From the NCBI GenBank assembly GCA_902805855.1, contig CADCUJ010000089.1, positions 1 to 64,000 of the forward strand: a stretch of 64,000 nucleotides of DNA, read 5' to 3'. This stretch comes from an uncultured Nocardioidaceae bacterium. GTDB lineage: Bacteria > Actinomycetota > Actinomycetes > Propionibacteriales > Nocardioidaceae. Of this stretch, positions 1-12,067 are shown in pieces (position 1 is the stretch's first letter; every line of letters begins with the position of its first letter). Position numbers and translations under genes: made by a program. The notes under the pieces are model-generated. The model had not been told where the DNA came from and did no database searches. It saw nothing but the letters and a program-made list of their open reading frames with translations.

Positions 1-1282
1 GGGGTTCGACATCATCTACCTCCCGCCGATCCACCCGATCGGAGAGGTCAACCGCAAGGGTCCGAACAACAGCCTGACCCCCGGGCCCGAGGACGTCGGC
101 TCGCCGTGGGCGATCGGCTCCAAGGACGGCGGCCACGACGCGGTCCACCCCGACCTCGGCACGATCGACGACTTCGACGCGTTCGTCGCCGCCGCCAAGG
201 ACGCCGGGCTCGAGGTCGCCCTCGACCTGGCCCTGCAGGCGGCTCCGGACCACCCCTGGTCCACCGAGCACCCCGAGTTCTTCACCACGCGCGCCGACGG
301 CACGATCGCCTACGCCGAGAACCCGCCGAAGAAGTACCAGGACATCTACCCGATCAACTTCGACAACGACCCCGAGGGGATCTACGCCGAGGTGCTGCGA
401 GTGGTCCGCCACTGGATGGACCACGGCGTCCGGGTCTTCCGCGTCGACAACCCGCACACGAAGCCGGTGGCGTTCTGGGAGCGGCTGCTCGGCGAGATCC
501 GCAGCACCGACCCGGACGTGGTCTTCCTCTCGGAGGCCTTCACCCGCCCGGCGATGATGCGGGCGCTCGGGATGATCGGCTTCCACCAGAGCTACACGTA
601 CTTCACCTGGCGCAACAGCCGCTCCGAGGTCGAGGAGTACCTCATCGAGGTCTCGCAGGAGTCCGCGCACGTCCTGCGGCCGAACTTCTTCGTCAACACC
701 CCCGACATCCTCCACGAGTACCTGCAGTACGGCGGGCAGCCGGCGTTCAAGATCCGCGCCGTGCTGGCCGCGACAGGCTCCCCCTCCTGGGGCATGTACG
801 CCGGTTACGAGCTGTACGAGCACGTCGCCGTGCGACCCGGCTCGGAGGAGTACCTCGACTCGGAGAAGTACCAGGTCCGCATCCGGGACTGGGACGCCGC
901 CGAGGCCGAGGGACGGTCGCTGGCGCCGTACGTCACGATGCTGAACCGGCTGCGCCGGGAGCATCCGGCGCTGCAGCAGCTCCGCAACCTGCGCGTGCAC
1001 AACGCCGAGGACGACGCGATCGTCGTGTTCACGAAGTCCTCGACCGCTGCGGACGGGACGACCGACACCGTGATCGTGGTCGTCAACGTCGACCCGCACA
1101 CCACGCGCGAGACCACCGTCCACCTCGATCTCCCCGCGATCGGGCGCGACTGGGAGGATCGCTTCGTCGTGCACGACGAGGTCACCGGTGAGGACTGGAC
1201 GTGGGGCGCCCACAACTACGTCCGCCTCGACCCGTTCCACGAGCCCGCCCACATCCTGACCGTGAGGAGCACCCCCGCCTGA
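1..1282 (+). CDS. glgE: alpha-1,4-glucan:maltose-1-phosphate maltosyltransferase (GlgE), 5' end outside window
   Basis: Open frame from the window start (frame of ORF 392..1282): [48 protein letters not shown]; followed directly by treS-mak-glgB. Confidence 0.93.
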   Translation, partial: GFDIIYLPPIHPIGEVNRKGPNNSLTPGPEDVGSPWAIGSKDGGHDAVHPDLGTIDDFDAFVAAAKDAGLEVALDLALQAAPDHPWSTEHPEFFTTRADGTIAYAENPPKKYQDIYPINFDNDPEGIYAEVLRVVRHWMDHGVRVFRVDNPHTKPVAFWERLLGEIRSTDPDVVFLSEAFTRPAMMRALGMIGFHQSYTYFTWRNSRSEVEEYLIEVSQESAHVLRPNFFVNTPDILHEYLQYGGQPAFKIRAVLAATGSPSWGMYAGYELYEHVAVRPGSEEYLDSEKYQVRIRDWDAAEAEGRSLAPYVTMLNRLRREHPALQQLRNLRVHNAEDDAIVVFTKSSTAADGTTDTVIVVVNVDPHTTRETTVHLDLPAIGRDWEDRFVVHDEVTGEDWTWGAHNYVRLDPFHEPAHILTVRSTPA

Positions 1283-3036
1283 TGTCCGTGTCGAAGACTG
1301 TCCGTCCGGAGCCCGATGCCGGAGGTCTGACCCTCACCGCGGACTGGTTCAAGTCCGCGGTTTTCTACGAGGTGCTCGTCCGGTCGTTCCGCGACTCGGA
1401 CGGTGACGGGATCGGTGACTTCAAGGGGCTCACCGAGAAGCTCGACTACCTGCACTGGTTGGGCGTCGACTGCCTCTGGGTCCCGCCGTTCTTCACCTCG
1501 CCGTTGCGCGACGGGGGGTACGACGTCGCGGACTACACCGGCGTGCTGCCCGAGGTCGGCACGATCGAGGACTTCCACGAGTTCCTCGACGAGGCCCACA
1601 AGCGCGACATCCGCGTGATCATCGACTTCGTCATGAACCACACGAGCGACCAGCACCCGTGGTTCCAGGAGTCGCGCGCCAACCCCGACGGCCCGTACGG
1701 CGACTTCTACGTGTGGTCCGACTCCGACGACCTCTACTCGGAGGCGCGGATCATCTTCGTCGACACCGAGTCGTCGAACTGGACCTGGGACCCGGTGCGC
1801 CAGCAGTACTTCTGGCACCGCTTCTACAGCCACCAGCCGGACCTGAACTTCGACAACCCGAAGGTCCAGAAGGCGATGCTCGAGGCGCTGTCCTTCTGGC
1901 TCGACCTGGGCATCGACGGCTTCCGGCTGGACGCGGTCCCCTATCTCTTCGAGCGGCCGGGGACGAACGGGGAGAACCTCAAGGAGACCCACGAGTTCTT
2001 GAAGGAGGTTCGCCGCTACGTCGACGAGCACTACCCGGACCGGGTGCTGCTGGCCGAGGCGAACCAGTGGCCCACCGACGTCGTCGACTACTACGGCGCG
2101 GTCGAGGACACTGGAGACGGTGGCCGCACGATCGGCACCGAGTGCCACATGTGCTTCCACTTCCCGGTGATGCCGCGCATCTTCATGGCGGTGCGGCGAG
2201 AGTCGCGGTTCCCGATCTCGGAGATCCTGGAGCAGACCCCACCCATCCCGGAGAACTGCCAGTGGGGCATCTTCCTTCGCAACCACGACGAGCTGACCTT
2301 GGAGATGGTCACCGACGAGGACCGCGACTACATGTGGGGGGAGTACGCCAAGGACCCGCGGATGAAGGCGAACATCGGCATCCGCCGCCGGCTCGCCCCG
2401 CTGCTCGAGAACGACGTCAACCAGATGGAGCTGTTCACCGCTCTCCTCTTGTCGCTGCCTGGTTCGCCGGTGCTCTACTACGGCGACGAGATCGGGATGG
2501 GCGACAACATCTGGCTCGGTGACCGTGACGGCGTCCGCACCCCGATGCAGTGGACACCGGACCGCAACGCGGGCTTCTCCGGGTCCACCCCGGGCCGGCT
2601 GCACCTGCCCGTCATCCAGGATCCCGTGTTCGGCTACCAGCGGGTGAACGTGGAGACCGAACTGGAGAACGCGTCATCGCTGCTGCACTGGACCCGCCGG
2701 ATGATCAACGCCCGCAAGAAGCACCCCGCCTTCGGGCTCGGAGACTTCGCGGACCTCGGCGGCTCCAACCCGAGCGTGCTCAGCTACGTCCGTGAGCACC
2801 ACGACCCGGACACCGATGACATCGTCTTGTGCATCAACAACCTGTCGCGCTTCCCGCAGCCGGTCGAGCTCGACCTGCGCCGCTGGGAGGGCGTGGAACC
2901 CATCGAGCTCCTCGGTGGGGTCCGCTTCCCACAGATCGGCGAGCTTCCCTACCTGCTCACCCTCGGCGCCTACGGCTTCTACTGGTTCCGGCTGCCGCAA
3001 CCCATCCCCGCCGAGGAAGAAGGCACCGGCTCGTGA
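1282..3036 (+). CDS. treS: maltose alpha-D-glucosyltransferase / trehalose synthase
   Basis: ATG at 1282 overlaps the glgE stop (TGATG); GH13 motifs WFKSAVFYEVLVRSF, DFVMNHTSDQHPWFQ, GFRLDAVPYL, FLRNHDELTLEMV. Confidence 0.95.
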   Translation: MSVSKTVRPEPDAGGLTLTADWFKSAVFYEVLVRSFRDSDGDGIGDFKGLTEKLDYLHWLGVDCLWVPPFFTSPLRDGGYDVADYTGVLPEVGTIEDFHEFLDEAHKRDIRVIIDFVMNHTSDQHPWFQESRANPDGPYGDFYVWSDSDDLYSEARIIFVDTESSNWTWDPVRQQYFWHRFYSHQPDLNFDNPKVQKAMLEALSFWLDLGIDGFRLDAVPYLFERPGTNGENLKETHEFLKEVRRYVDEHYPDRVLLAEANQWPTDVVDYYGAVEDTGDGGRTIGTECHMCFHFPVMPRIFMAVRRESRFPISEILEQTPPIPENCQWGIFLRNHDELTLEMVTDEDRDYMWGEYAKDPRMKANIGIRRRLAPLLENDVNQMELFTALLLSLPGSPVLYYGDEIGMGDNIWLGDRDGVRTPMQWTPDRNAGFSGSTPGRLHLPVIQDPVFGYQRVNVETELENASSLLHWTRRMINARKKHPAFGLGDFADLGGSNPSVLSYVREHHDPDTDDIVLCINNLSRFPQPVELDLRRWEGVEPIELLGGVRFPQIGELPYLLTLGAYGFYWFRLPQPIPAEEEGTGS

Positions 3037-4480
3037 GCGCCCTCGAACAGTTCATCGGCTCTGCCCGCTGGTTCGGCGGCAAGGGTCGCGAGTTCACCGT
3101 CACCGAGATCCGCCGCCTGGCCTGGCTCAACCCGCCGAAAGACGGTGAGTCCTCGCTCGACCGGGCTGCCGACGGCGAGACGCCCCGGGTGCGGATCGAG
3201 CTGGTGACCGTCCAGTACGCGGACCAGCCCGCGGATGCCGCTGAGGCGGGGTCCACCGAGACCTACCAGGTTCCCCTCGCGTACTACGGCGAGGCCCAGG
3301 AGCGGCTGGACCATGCCCTCGTGCAGGGCTGCGACGACCCCGAGCTCGGCGAGGTCTTCGTCTACGACGCGCTGCACGACCGCAACGCAACCGCCCTCTG
3401 GCTGGCCGCGTTCGACCAGGAGTGGCGGAGCGAGGACCTGACCTTCTACCGACTGCCAGGACACGAGCTCGACCTCGGCGCACACTCGACCCTGTTCTCC
3501 GGGGAGCAGAGCAACTCCTCGCTCATGTTCGGCGACGACAGCTTGATGAAGGTGTTCCGCAAGGTCACCCCCGGACAGAACCCGGACATCGAGGTGCACA
3601 AGGAGCTGACCAGGGCGGAGAGCGAGCACGTGGCTGCGCTCTACGGCTGGCTGGAGGCAGCGGGGAGGAAGGGTGAGGAGCCGCTCCAGCTCGCCATGCT
3701 GCAGCAGTTCCTGCGCACCGCGAGCGACGGCTGGGAGCTCGCCCTGGCCAGCGTGCGCGACCTCTTCGCCGAGGCCGACCTGCATGCCGAGGAGGTCGGT
3801 GGCGACTTCGCCGCCGAGTCCCGTCGCCTGGGAGTGGCGACCGCGCAGGTGCACGACTCGCTCGCCGAGCGGTTCCCGACCCGGCGGCTCGGAGCTCCGG
3901 GGCTGGGCACCCTGTCCGAGGCGATGACCCAACGGCTCGACGACGCGGTCAAGGTCGTCCCGGAGCTGGAGCAGGATGCTGCGGCGCTGCGCGAGATCTT
4001 CGGCTCGCTGACCGAGATCACCGAGCCGACCGCCGTACAACGCGTGCACGGCGACCTGCATCTCGGGCAGATCCTCCGCACCGTCAAGGGCTGGAAGATC
4101 GTGGACTTCGAGGGTGAGCCGGCCAAGCCGCTGTCCGAGCGGGTGCGGCCGGACTCGCCGTGGCGCGACGTGGCGGGGATGCTGCGCTCGTTCGACTACG
4201 CGGCACACTCGGTCGAGGCCGACGTCGAGGAAGGCGCCCAGATCGCCTACCGGGCAGCCGAGTGGGTCGAGCGCAACCAGACCGCGTTCCTCGACGGCTA
4301 CCTCGAGGCCAGCGGGAGGCGCGCCGGCGGCGACCTGAGCGAAGACCAGCAACTCCTGCTCCGGGCCTACGTAGCGGACAAGGCGGTCTACGAGGCGGTC
4401 TACGAGACCCGCAACCGGCCGCGGTGGGTCTCGATCCCGCTGTCCGCGATCGGCCGGATCACCTCGGGCGAGGACAGCTC

Positions 4481-4484
<4 letters not shown>
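3033..4484 (+). CDS. mak: maltokinase
   Basis: GTG at 3033 overlaps the treS end; [46 protein letters not shown] typical of maltokinase/Pep2. Confidence 0.93.
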
Positions 4485-6673
<2,189 letters not shown>

Positions 6674-6682
6674 GATCCTCGT

Positions 6683-7516
6683 GTGACCCAGCAGCCGCGC
6701 GTGTCTCCCGGCCCTGCGGACGGCGTGACCCTGCTGGCGGTGGCCAACGGCGTCTCCCGGGTGAGCTGGACCTCGCAGCTGCAGGCCCGTGGCTTCGAGG
6801 CGGCCAGCGTCGCCGTGCGCGAGCGGGTGCAGCTGGCCCTCGGCGACCTGAAGCAGTCGCGGGTCGAGGCACTGGTCGACCCCGACGACCCCACGGCCGC
6901 CCGGATCGCCACCTGGGCAGGGCTGCACCGCGAGGGGGTCATGCGTGGCGGGCTGGAGGTCTCCGGCGAGCGGGTCGACCGGGTGGTCTACGCACGGGTG
7001 GCCGGAGACGCTCCGATCCACGACGGGCAGGGCTTTCGCTCGCTGCTGAACTCGTTCCTCCCCCGCAAACGAGCCATCGCGCAGCTGCTCGTGCGCTCCT
7101 CCGACGAGCGGGTCCTGCTCTGCCGGCTGACCTACAAGCAGGACTGGGACCTGCCCGGCGGTGTCGTCGAGGTCGGCGAGTCCCCACGGCTGGCGGTGGG
7201 ACGGGAGGTCGAGGAGGAGATCGGGCTCGACCTTCCCGTCGGTCCCCTGCTGCTCACCGACTGGCTGCCCCCGTGGAGCGGCTGGGACGACGCCGTGTGC
7301 CTGGTCTTCGACGGCGGGGTGCACGACCCCTCCCTGCTCGACGCTGTCGTCAAGCAGCCCCGAGAGATCCGAGCGGTCGAGTTCTGTTCGTCGGACGAGG
7401 TCCGCGAGCGGGGTGCCGACTTCACCGCCCGCCGGATCGAGGCCGCGCTGCAGAACGCCGTCGGCGGCGGCGGTCCTTCGTACACCGAGTCCGGGCGCCG
7501 CCTAGAACAGCGCTGA
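6683..7516 (+). CDS. NUDIX hydrolase with an N-terminal partial GNAT-like region
   Basis: NUDIX-like segment LPGGVVEVGESPRLAVGREVEEEIG; N-terminal ARGFEAASVAVRERVQLAL...VDPDDPTAARIATWAGLHREGVMRG...DRVVYARV resembles the C-terminal part of GNAT folds. Confidence 0.8.
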   Translation: MTQQPRVSPGPADGVTLLAVANGVSRVSWTSQLQARGFEAASVAVRERVQLALGDLKQSRVEALVDPDDPTAARIATWAGLHREGVMRGGLEVSGERVDRVVYARVAGDAPIHDGQGFRSLLNSFLPRKRAIAQLLVRSSDERVLLCRLTYKQDWDLPGGVVEVGESPRLAVGREVEEEIGLDLPVGPLLLTDWLPPWSGWDDAVCLVFDGGVHDPSLLDAVVKQPREIRAVEFCSSDEVRERGADFTARRIEAALQNAVGGGGPSYTESGRRLEQR

Positions 7517-8437
7517 CGCGAGGTTCTGGCGGCCCTTGAGGACACGTGGGTCCTCGTTGCCGACGGCAGCGAACAGGCCCAGCAGATGCGTGCGCGCCGC
7601 GTCGCGGTCCTCGCCGGCGCTGCGCCTGATCAGGTCGAGCAGCCGGGCGAAGGCATCCTCGACGTGCCCCCCGAGCAGGTCCAGGTCGGCGGCCAGAGTC
7701 TGGGCGGAGACGTCGTCCGGCTTCTCCGCTGCGGCGGACCGCACAGCGTTCGGATCAGCTGCGGCTGTCCGCTGCAGGACGCGCGCCATCGCCAGTCCGG
7801 CGGCGGCCTCGGCATCGGCCGGGTTCGCGTCCACGAGCTTCTGGTACTCCGAGACGGCTCGCTCCACGTCCCCGGCCGCCAGCGCGTCCTGCGCGGGTGC
7901 ATAGCGCGGGTCCGCGCCTTCGTCGCTCTCGTCGGCGCCCGCTGAGCCGTCGCGGGGCTGGTGCCGGCCGGTGATGCCCTGCGCGGCAGCGGCCTCGAGC
8001 ACCTGGGTGAGCACCGTGCGCAGCTGGTCCAGCGGCGGCGCGTCCTGCAGCAGCGGCGCGAGCTGTCCGTTCATCACCAGGGCCACCAGCGGAACCTGCG
8101 GGATCTGCAGCGCCTGCGCCAGCTGCGGCGCTGTGTCTATGTCGACCTTCCCGAGCAGGAAGCGTCCGGCGAACTCCCCGGAAAGCACCTCCAGGTCAGC
8201 GGCGAGCTGTGCGCTGGCCGGCGCCTGGGCCGGTGAGTAGAAGACGAGCACGACGGGGGCGTTGACCGAGCCCTCCATCTCCGCCTGGAAGTTCCGCTCG
8301 TCCAGCGCTACCGCGTAGGCGCCCGCCCCGGCCGACGCGCTCCCCGGCGCCGAGGCGGACGAAGGCGCGGGGCGCTTCAGCGCGGACAGGTCGACGGCCC
8401 CGGGACGCGAGAACGGCTGCTGGCTCATGGTCACCAT
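7502..8437 (-). CDS. YbbN-like thioredoxin/TPR protein
   Basis: Thioredoxin-like segment NAPVVLVFYSPAQAPASAQLAADLEVL...GKVDIDTAPQLAQALQIPQVPLVALVMNG followed by TPR-like YQKLVDANPADAEAAAGLA. Confidence 0.85.
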   Translation of the reverse strand: MVTMSQQPFSRPGAVDLSALKRPAPSSASAPGSASAGAGAYAVALDERNFQAEMEGSVNAPVVLVFYSPAQAPASAQLAADLEVLSGEFAGRFLLGKVDIDTAPQLAQALQIPQVPLVALVMNGQLAPLLQDAPPLDQLRTVLTQVLEAAAAQGITGRHQPRDGSAGADESDEGADPRYAPAQDALAAGDVERAVSEYQKLVDANPADAEAAAGLAMARVLQRTAAADPNAVRSAAAEKPDDVSAQTLAADLDLLGGHVEDAFARLLDLIRRSAGEDRDAARTHLLGLFAAVGNEDPRVLKGRQNLASALF

Positions 8438-8477
8438 CTTGTCCGATCGACCCGACCGGCTCGAAATCGGCTACGTC

Positions 8478-10226
8478 TCAGAAGCGGGCGGGCTCGCGGT
8501 ACTCGCCCCACTCGACGCGCAGCGCGTCGCAGATCTCGCCGAGGGTCGCCTCGGCGCGGCAGGCCTCCAGCATCGCCGGGATCATGTTGCCTTCACCGCG
8601 GGAGACCTCGAGCATCTTCGCCAGCGCGGCGTCGACCACGGCCTGGTCGCGTTCGTCCTTGCGCACCCGCAGCTCGCGCACCTGGTCCAGCTCGACCTCG
8701 TGCGAGACCCGCAGGATCTCCAGCTCGTGGGTGACCGACTGGGTGTGGGTGTTCACCCCGACGACCTTCTTGTCCTTCTTCTCCAGAGCGGTCTGGTACT
8801 GGAAGGCCGCCTCGGCGATCTCGGACATGAACCAGCCGTCCTCGATGCCGCGCAGGATGCCGCGCGTCATCGGCCAGACTCCGTGCTGCCCGTCTGCCGC
8901 GGCCGTGCGCATCGTCTCGGCGAGCGGCTCGGTGTCGGCCGACCGCAGCTGCGAGCCGCCCATCTCCAGGATCCGGTCGAAGATCGTCAGCGCCTCTGCC
9001 TCGAGCTTGTCGGTCAGCGCCTCGACGTACCACGAACCGCCGAGGGGGTCCGCGACGTTGACCACGCCGGTCTCCTCCATCAGCACCTGCTGCGTGCGCA
9101 GTGCGATCTCAGCGGCCTGTTCGCTCGGCAGGGCCAGGGTCTCGTCCAGGGCGTTGGTGTGCAGGGAGTTGGTGCCCCCGAGGACTGCGGCGAGCGCCTC
9201 GACCGCCGTCCGCACCACGTTGTTGTAGGGCTGCTGGGCGGTGAGCGACACACCGGCGGTCTGGGTGTGGAAGCGCAGCCACTGCGCCTTCTCTGTCCTG
9301 GCCCCGTAGACGTCACGCAGCCACCTCGCCCAGATCCGGCGCGCGGCGCGGAACTTCGCGACCTCCTCGAAGAAGTCCAGGTGGCTGTCGAAGAAGAACG
9401 ACAAGCCCGGGGCGAACCTGTCCACGTCGAGACCTCGCGACAACCCGAGCTCGACGTAGGCGAAACCGTCGGCCAGTGTGAACGCGAGCTCCTGGGCGGC
9501 AGTCGACCCGGCCTCGCGGATGTGGTACCCGGAGACCGACAACGGCTTGTACGCCGGGATCTCGGCGTCGCAGTACTCCATCAGGTCGCCGATCAGCCGC
9601 AGGTGCGGCTCGGGTGCGAACAGCCACTCCTTCTGGGCGATGTACTCCTTGAAGATGTCGGTTTGGAGGGTCCCGTTCAGCGTGCCGGGATCCACCCCCT
9701 GCCGCTCCGCGGCGACCAGGTACATGCAGAAGATCGGCACCGCCGGTCCGGAGATCGTCATCGACGTGCTGACGTCGCCGAGCGGGATCTCGTCGAACAG
9801 GTCGTCCATGTCCGCGGAGGTGTCGATCGCCACGCCGCAGTGGCCGACCTCGCCAAGGCTCTTCGGGTCGTCGGAGTCACGACCCATCAACGTCGGCATG
9901 TCGAAGGCCACCGACAGCCCGCCGCCGCCGCGGCCCAGGATCATCTTGTACCGCTCGTTGGTCTGCTTCGCGTTGCCGAAGCCGGCGAACTGGCGGATCG
10001 TCCAGGTCCGACCGCGGTACCCGGTCGGGTACAGCCCGCGGGTGAACGGGAACTCCCCCGGCCAGCCGATCCGCTCGAAGTCGCCGTAGGCCTTCTCGGC
10101 GGCGGCGTCGGCCGGCCCGTAGGCCGGCTCGACCTCGGTCCCGGACAGGGTGGTGAAGTCGGCGTCGCGGACCCGCGAGGCGTCGTAACGCTGCTGCCAC
10201 CGCGTGCGCGCATCACTCATGACCAA
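8478..10226 (-). CDS. icmA: Acyl-CoA mutase large subunit, predicted isobutyryl-CoA mutase type (no B12-binding domain)
   Basis: Mutase family motifs TIRQFAGFGNAKQTNERY, LSVAFDMPTLMG, LQTDIFKEYIAQKEWLFAPEP, SGYHIREAGSTA; ends without a DxHxxG cobalamin domain. Start may be ATG 10220. Confidence 0.85.
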   Translation of the reverse strand: MVMSDARTRWQQRYDASRVRDADFTTLSGTEVEPAYGPADAAAEKAYGDFERIGWPGEFPFTRGLYPTGYRGRTWTIRQFAGFGNAKQTNERYKMILGRGGGGLSVAFDMPTLMGRDSDDPKSLGEVGHCGVAIDTSADMDDLFDEIPLGDVSTSMTISGPAVPIFCMYLVAAERQGVDPGTLNGTLQTDIFKEYIAQKEWLFAPEPHLRLIGDLMEYCDAEIPAYKPLSVSGYHIREAGSTAAQELAFTLADGFAYVELGLSRGLDVDRFAPGLSFFFDSHLDFFEEVAKFRAARRIWARWLRDVYGARTEKAQWLRFHTQTAGVSLTAQQPYNNVVRTAVEALAAVLGGTNSLHTNALDETLALPSEQAAEIALRTQQVLMEETGVVNVADPLGGSWYVEALTDKLEAEALTIFDRILEMGGSQLRSADTEPLAETMRTAAADGQHGVWPMTRGILRGIEDGWFMSEIAEAAFQYQTALEKKDKKVVGVNTHTQSVTHELEILRVSHEVELDQVRELRVRKDERDQAVVDAALAKMLEVSRGEGNMIPAMLEACRAEATLGEICDALRVEWGEYREPARF

Positions 10227-10246
10227 ATACTAGGACGTCCTAGTAT
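10227..10246. promoter_or_regulatory. Perfect 20-bp palindrome ATACTAGGACGTCCTAGTAT overlapping the predicted icmA -10
   Basis: Read directly; minus strand gives TCGACA-N17-TAGTAT-N6-ATG (10220). Confidence 0.8.
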
Positions 10247-11247
10247 CACTGTCGATCTGGAGCACGCAGCTCGTCGAGAGCCGCCCGGGTCTCCTCCTCG
10301 ACCAGGTCGAAGTTGACCACGGCGCCGGCACGCAGGCCGGAGGCCGCCGAGGCGATCACCTGGGCCATGGCATCGCCGACGTTGCCCGCGACCCAGACGC
10401 CAGGCACCGCCGTGGCGCCGGTCGGCTCGGCAGGGACAACCGTGCCGAGGACGTGCCCGCTGTGCTCCATGGGCTCCGGCTCGAGGCCGAGGGGAGCCAG
10501 GAACTCCGCTCGGGCCCGGAAGACCGGCGAGACCACCACGGCGTCACAGGCAAGGACCTCACCGGAGGCCAGCCGCACCCCGCGCAGCGCGTCGTCCTCG
10601 GTCAGGACCTCCTTGGGCGGGTCGTCGACCACTCGGACACCGCGGGCCGACAGCAGCAGCTGATCCTCCTCGGTCATCGGCGGTGCGTCGTCGGTCAGGA
10701 CGAGCACCACCTCGTCGGTGAGCTGACGGAACAGCATCACCTGGTGAACGGCCATGGCGTTGGTGGCCAGCACGACGACGGCGCGGTCGCGGACCTCCCA
10801 GCCGTGGCAGTAGGGGCAGTGCAGCACGTCGCGGCCCCACCGCTCGGCCAGCCCGGGCACGTCGGGCAGCACGTCCCTGAGCCCCGAGGCGACCACCAGC
10901 CGACGGGCCATCACCTCCCGACGGTCGTCGGTGGTGACCACGAACCCGGTGCCCGGTCGCTCCCAGCGACGGACGTCGGTGACCCGACCCGGGCGGACCT
11001 GCACGCCGTACTGCTGCACCTCGGCACGAGCCACGGCCAACAGCTCCAATGGCGGCGTGCCCTCCCGGCCGAGATAGTTGTGCACGTGGCCGGCGGCAGC
11101 GTTGCGGGGGGTTCCCGCATCGATGACGAGCACGGAGCGGCGTGACCTGCCCAGCGCCATCGCCGCGCTGAGACCCGCCGAGCCGCCTCCCACGACGACC
11201 ACGTCGTAGTCCGTCCGGTCCGCTGTGGATGTGCTCGACTCTTCCAT
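10246..11247 (-). CDS. NAD(P)/FAD-dependent oxidoreductase, thioredoxin-reductase-like
   Basis: VVVVGGGSAGLSAAMALGRS, CPYCHGWEVRD, GVWVAGNVGDAMAQVIASAASG. Confidence 0.85.
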   Translation of the reverse strand: MEESSTSTADRTDYDVVVVGGGSAGLSAAMALGRSRRSVLVIDAGTPRNAAAGHVHNYLGREGTPPLELLAVARAEVQQYGVQVRPGRVTDVRRWERPGTGFVVTTDDRREVMARRLVVASGLRDVLPDVPGLAERWGRDVLHCPYCHGWEVRDRAVVVLATNAMAVHQVMLFRQLTDEVVLVLTDDAPPMTEEDQLLLSARGVRVVDDPPKEVLTEDDALRGVRLASGEVLACDAVVVSPVFRARAEFLAPLGLEPEPMEHSGHVLGTVVPAEPTGATAVPGVWVAGNVGDAMAQVIASAASGLRAGAVVNFDLVEEETRAALDELRAPDRQ

Positions 11248-11313
11248 GTCGACAAGCCTGCGGCTGCATCGCTAAGATTGGCAAGTGCTGTTGCTAGATC
11301 GGCAAATCTGACC

Positions 11314-11877
11314 ATGACCGACCTCGACGTTGCCCTCCAGCGCGTCGGTCCGCGGTTGCGCCAGCTGCGTCTCGAGCGCGACGCGACCCTGGCCGACCTC
11401 GCAGCCGAGACGGGGATCTCGATGAGCACCCTCTCCCGGCTGGAGTCCGGCACTCGTAAGCCGACCCTGGAGCTGCTGCTCCCGCTGGCCAAGGCGCACC
11501 GCGTCGCCCTGGACGAGCTGGTCGATGCGCCCGAGACCGGTGACCCTCGGGTCCGGTTGCGACCGGTGCAGCGGCACGGCGTCACCTTCTTGCCGCTGAC
11601 CCGTCGGCCGGGTGGGCTGCAGGCGTTCAAGGAGGTGCTCCCGCCACGGCCGGACCTGCGGCCAGAGCCTCGGACCCACGAGGGCTACGAGTGGCTCTAC
11701 GTGCTCTCCGGCCGGGTGCGCCTGGTGCTCGGGTCCCGCGACCTGCTGCTGACGCCCGGTGAGGTGGTCGAGTTCGACACCCGTACGCCGCACTGGGTCG
11801 GCAACCCGGGTCCGGAGCCGGCCGAGGCACTGGCGATCTTCGGACCGCAGGGCGAACGGATGCATGTTCGCGCCTGA
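11314..11877 (+). CDS. XRE-family regulator with C-terminal cupin domain
   Basis: HTH LRLERDATLADLAAETGISMSTLSRLESGTRKPTLELLLPLA; cupin HEGYEWLYVLSGRVRLVLGSRDLLLTPGEVVEFDT. Confidence 0.87.
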   Translation: MTDLDVALQRVGPRLRQLRLERDATLADLAAETGISMSTLSRLESGTRKPTLELLLPLAKAHRVALDELVDAPETGDPRVRLRPVQRHGVTFLPLTRRPGGLQAFKEVLPPRPDLRPEPRTHEGYEWLYVLSGRVRLVLGSRDLLLTPGEVVEFDTRTPHWVGNPGPEPAEALAIFGPQGERMHVRA

Positions 11878-12067
11878 CTCAACGTTATTGCCGGCCGCCG
11901 GGTAGCATGGTGGTGCACCGACTCAACCGGGTGTGGTTCTTGGAGGGTCTCCTCCCAGCCCGACGGCCTTCGGCTCCCTGTCCGAGTCGCTGCACACGTC
12001 GGTGCGTCGGCCGCGATGAACGCGGATCGGCGGCTGAACCGCGGACCGAGAAGCAGGAGGCAAACGG

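Noticed and set aside
8427-10316. 629-aa plus-strand ORF
   Set aside because: Antisense to the well-supported acyl-CoA mutase; shadow ORF.
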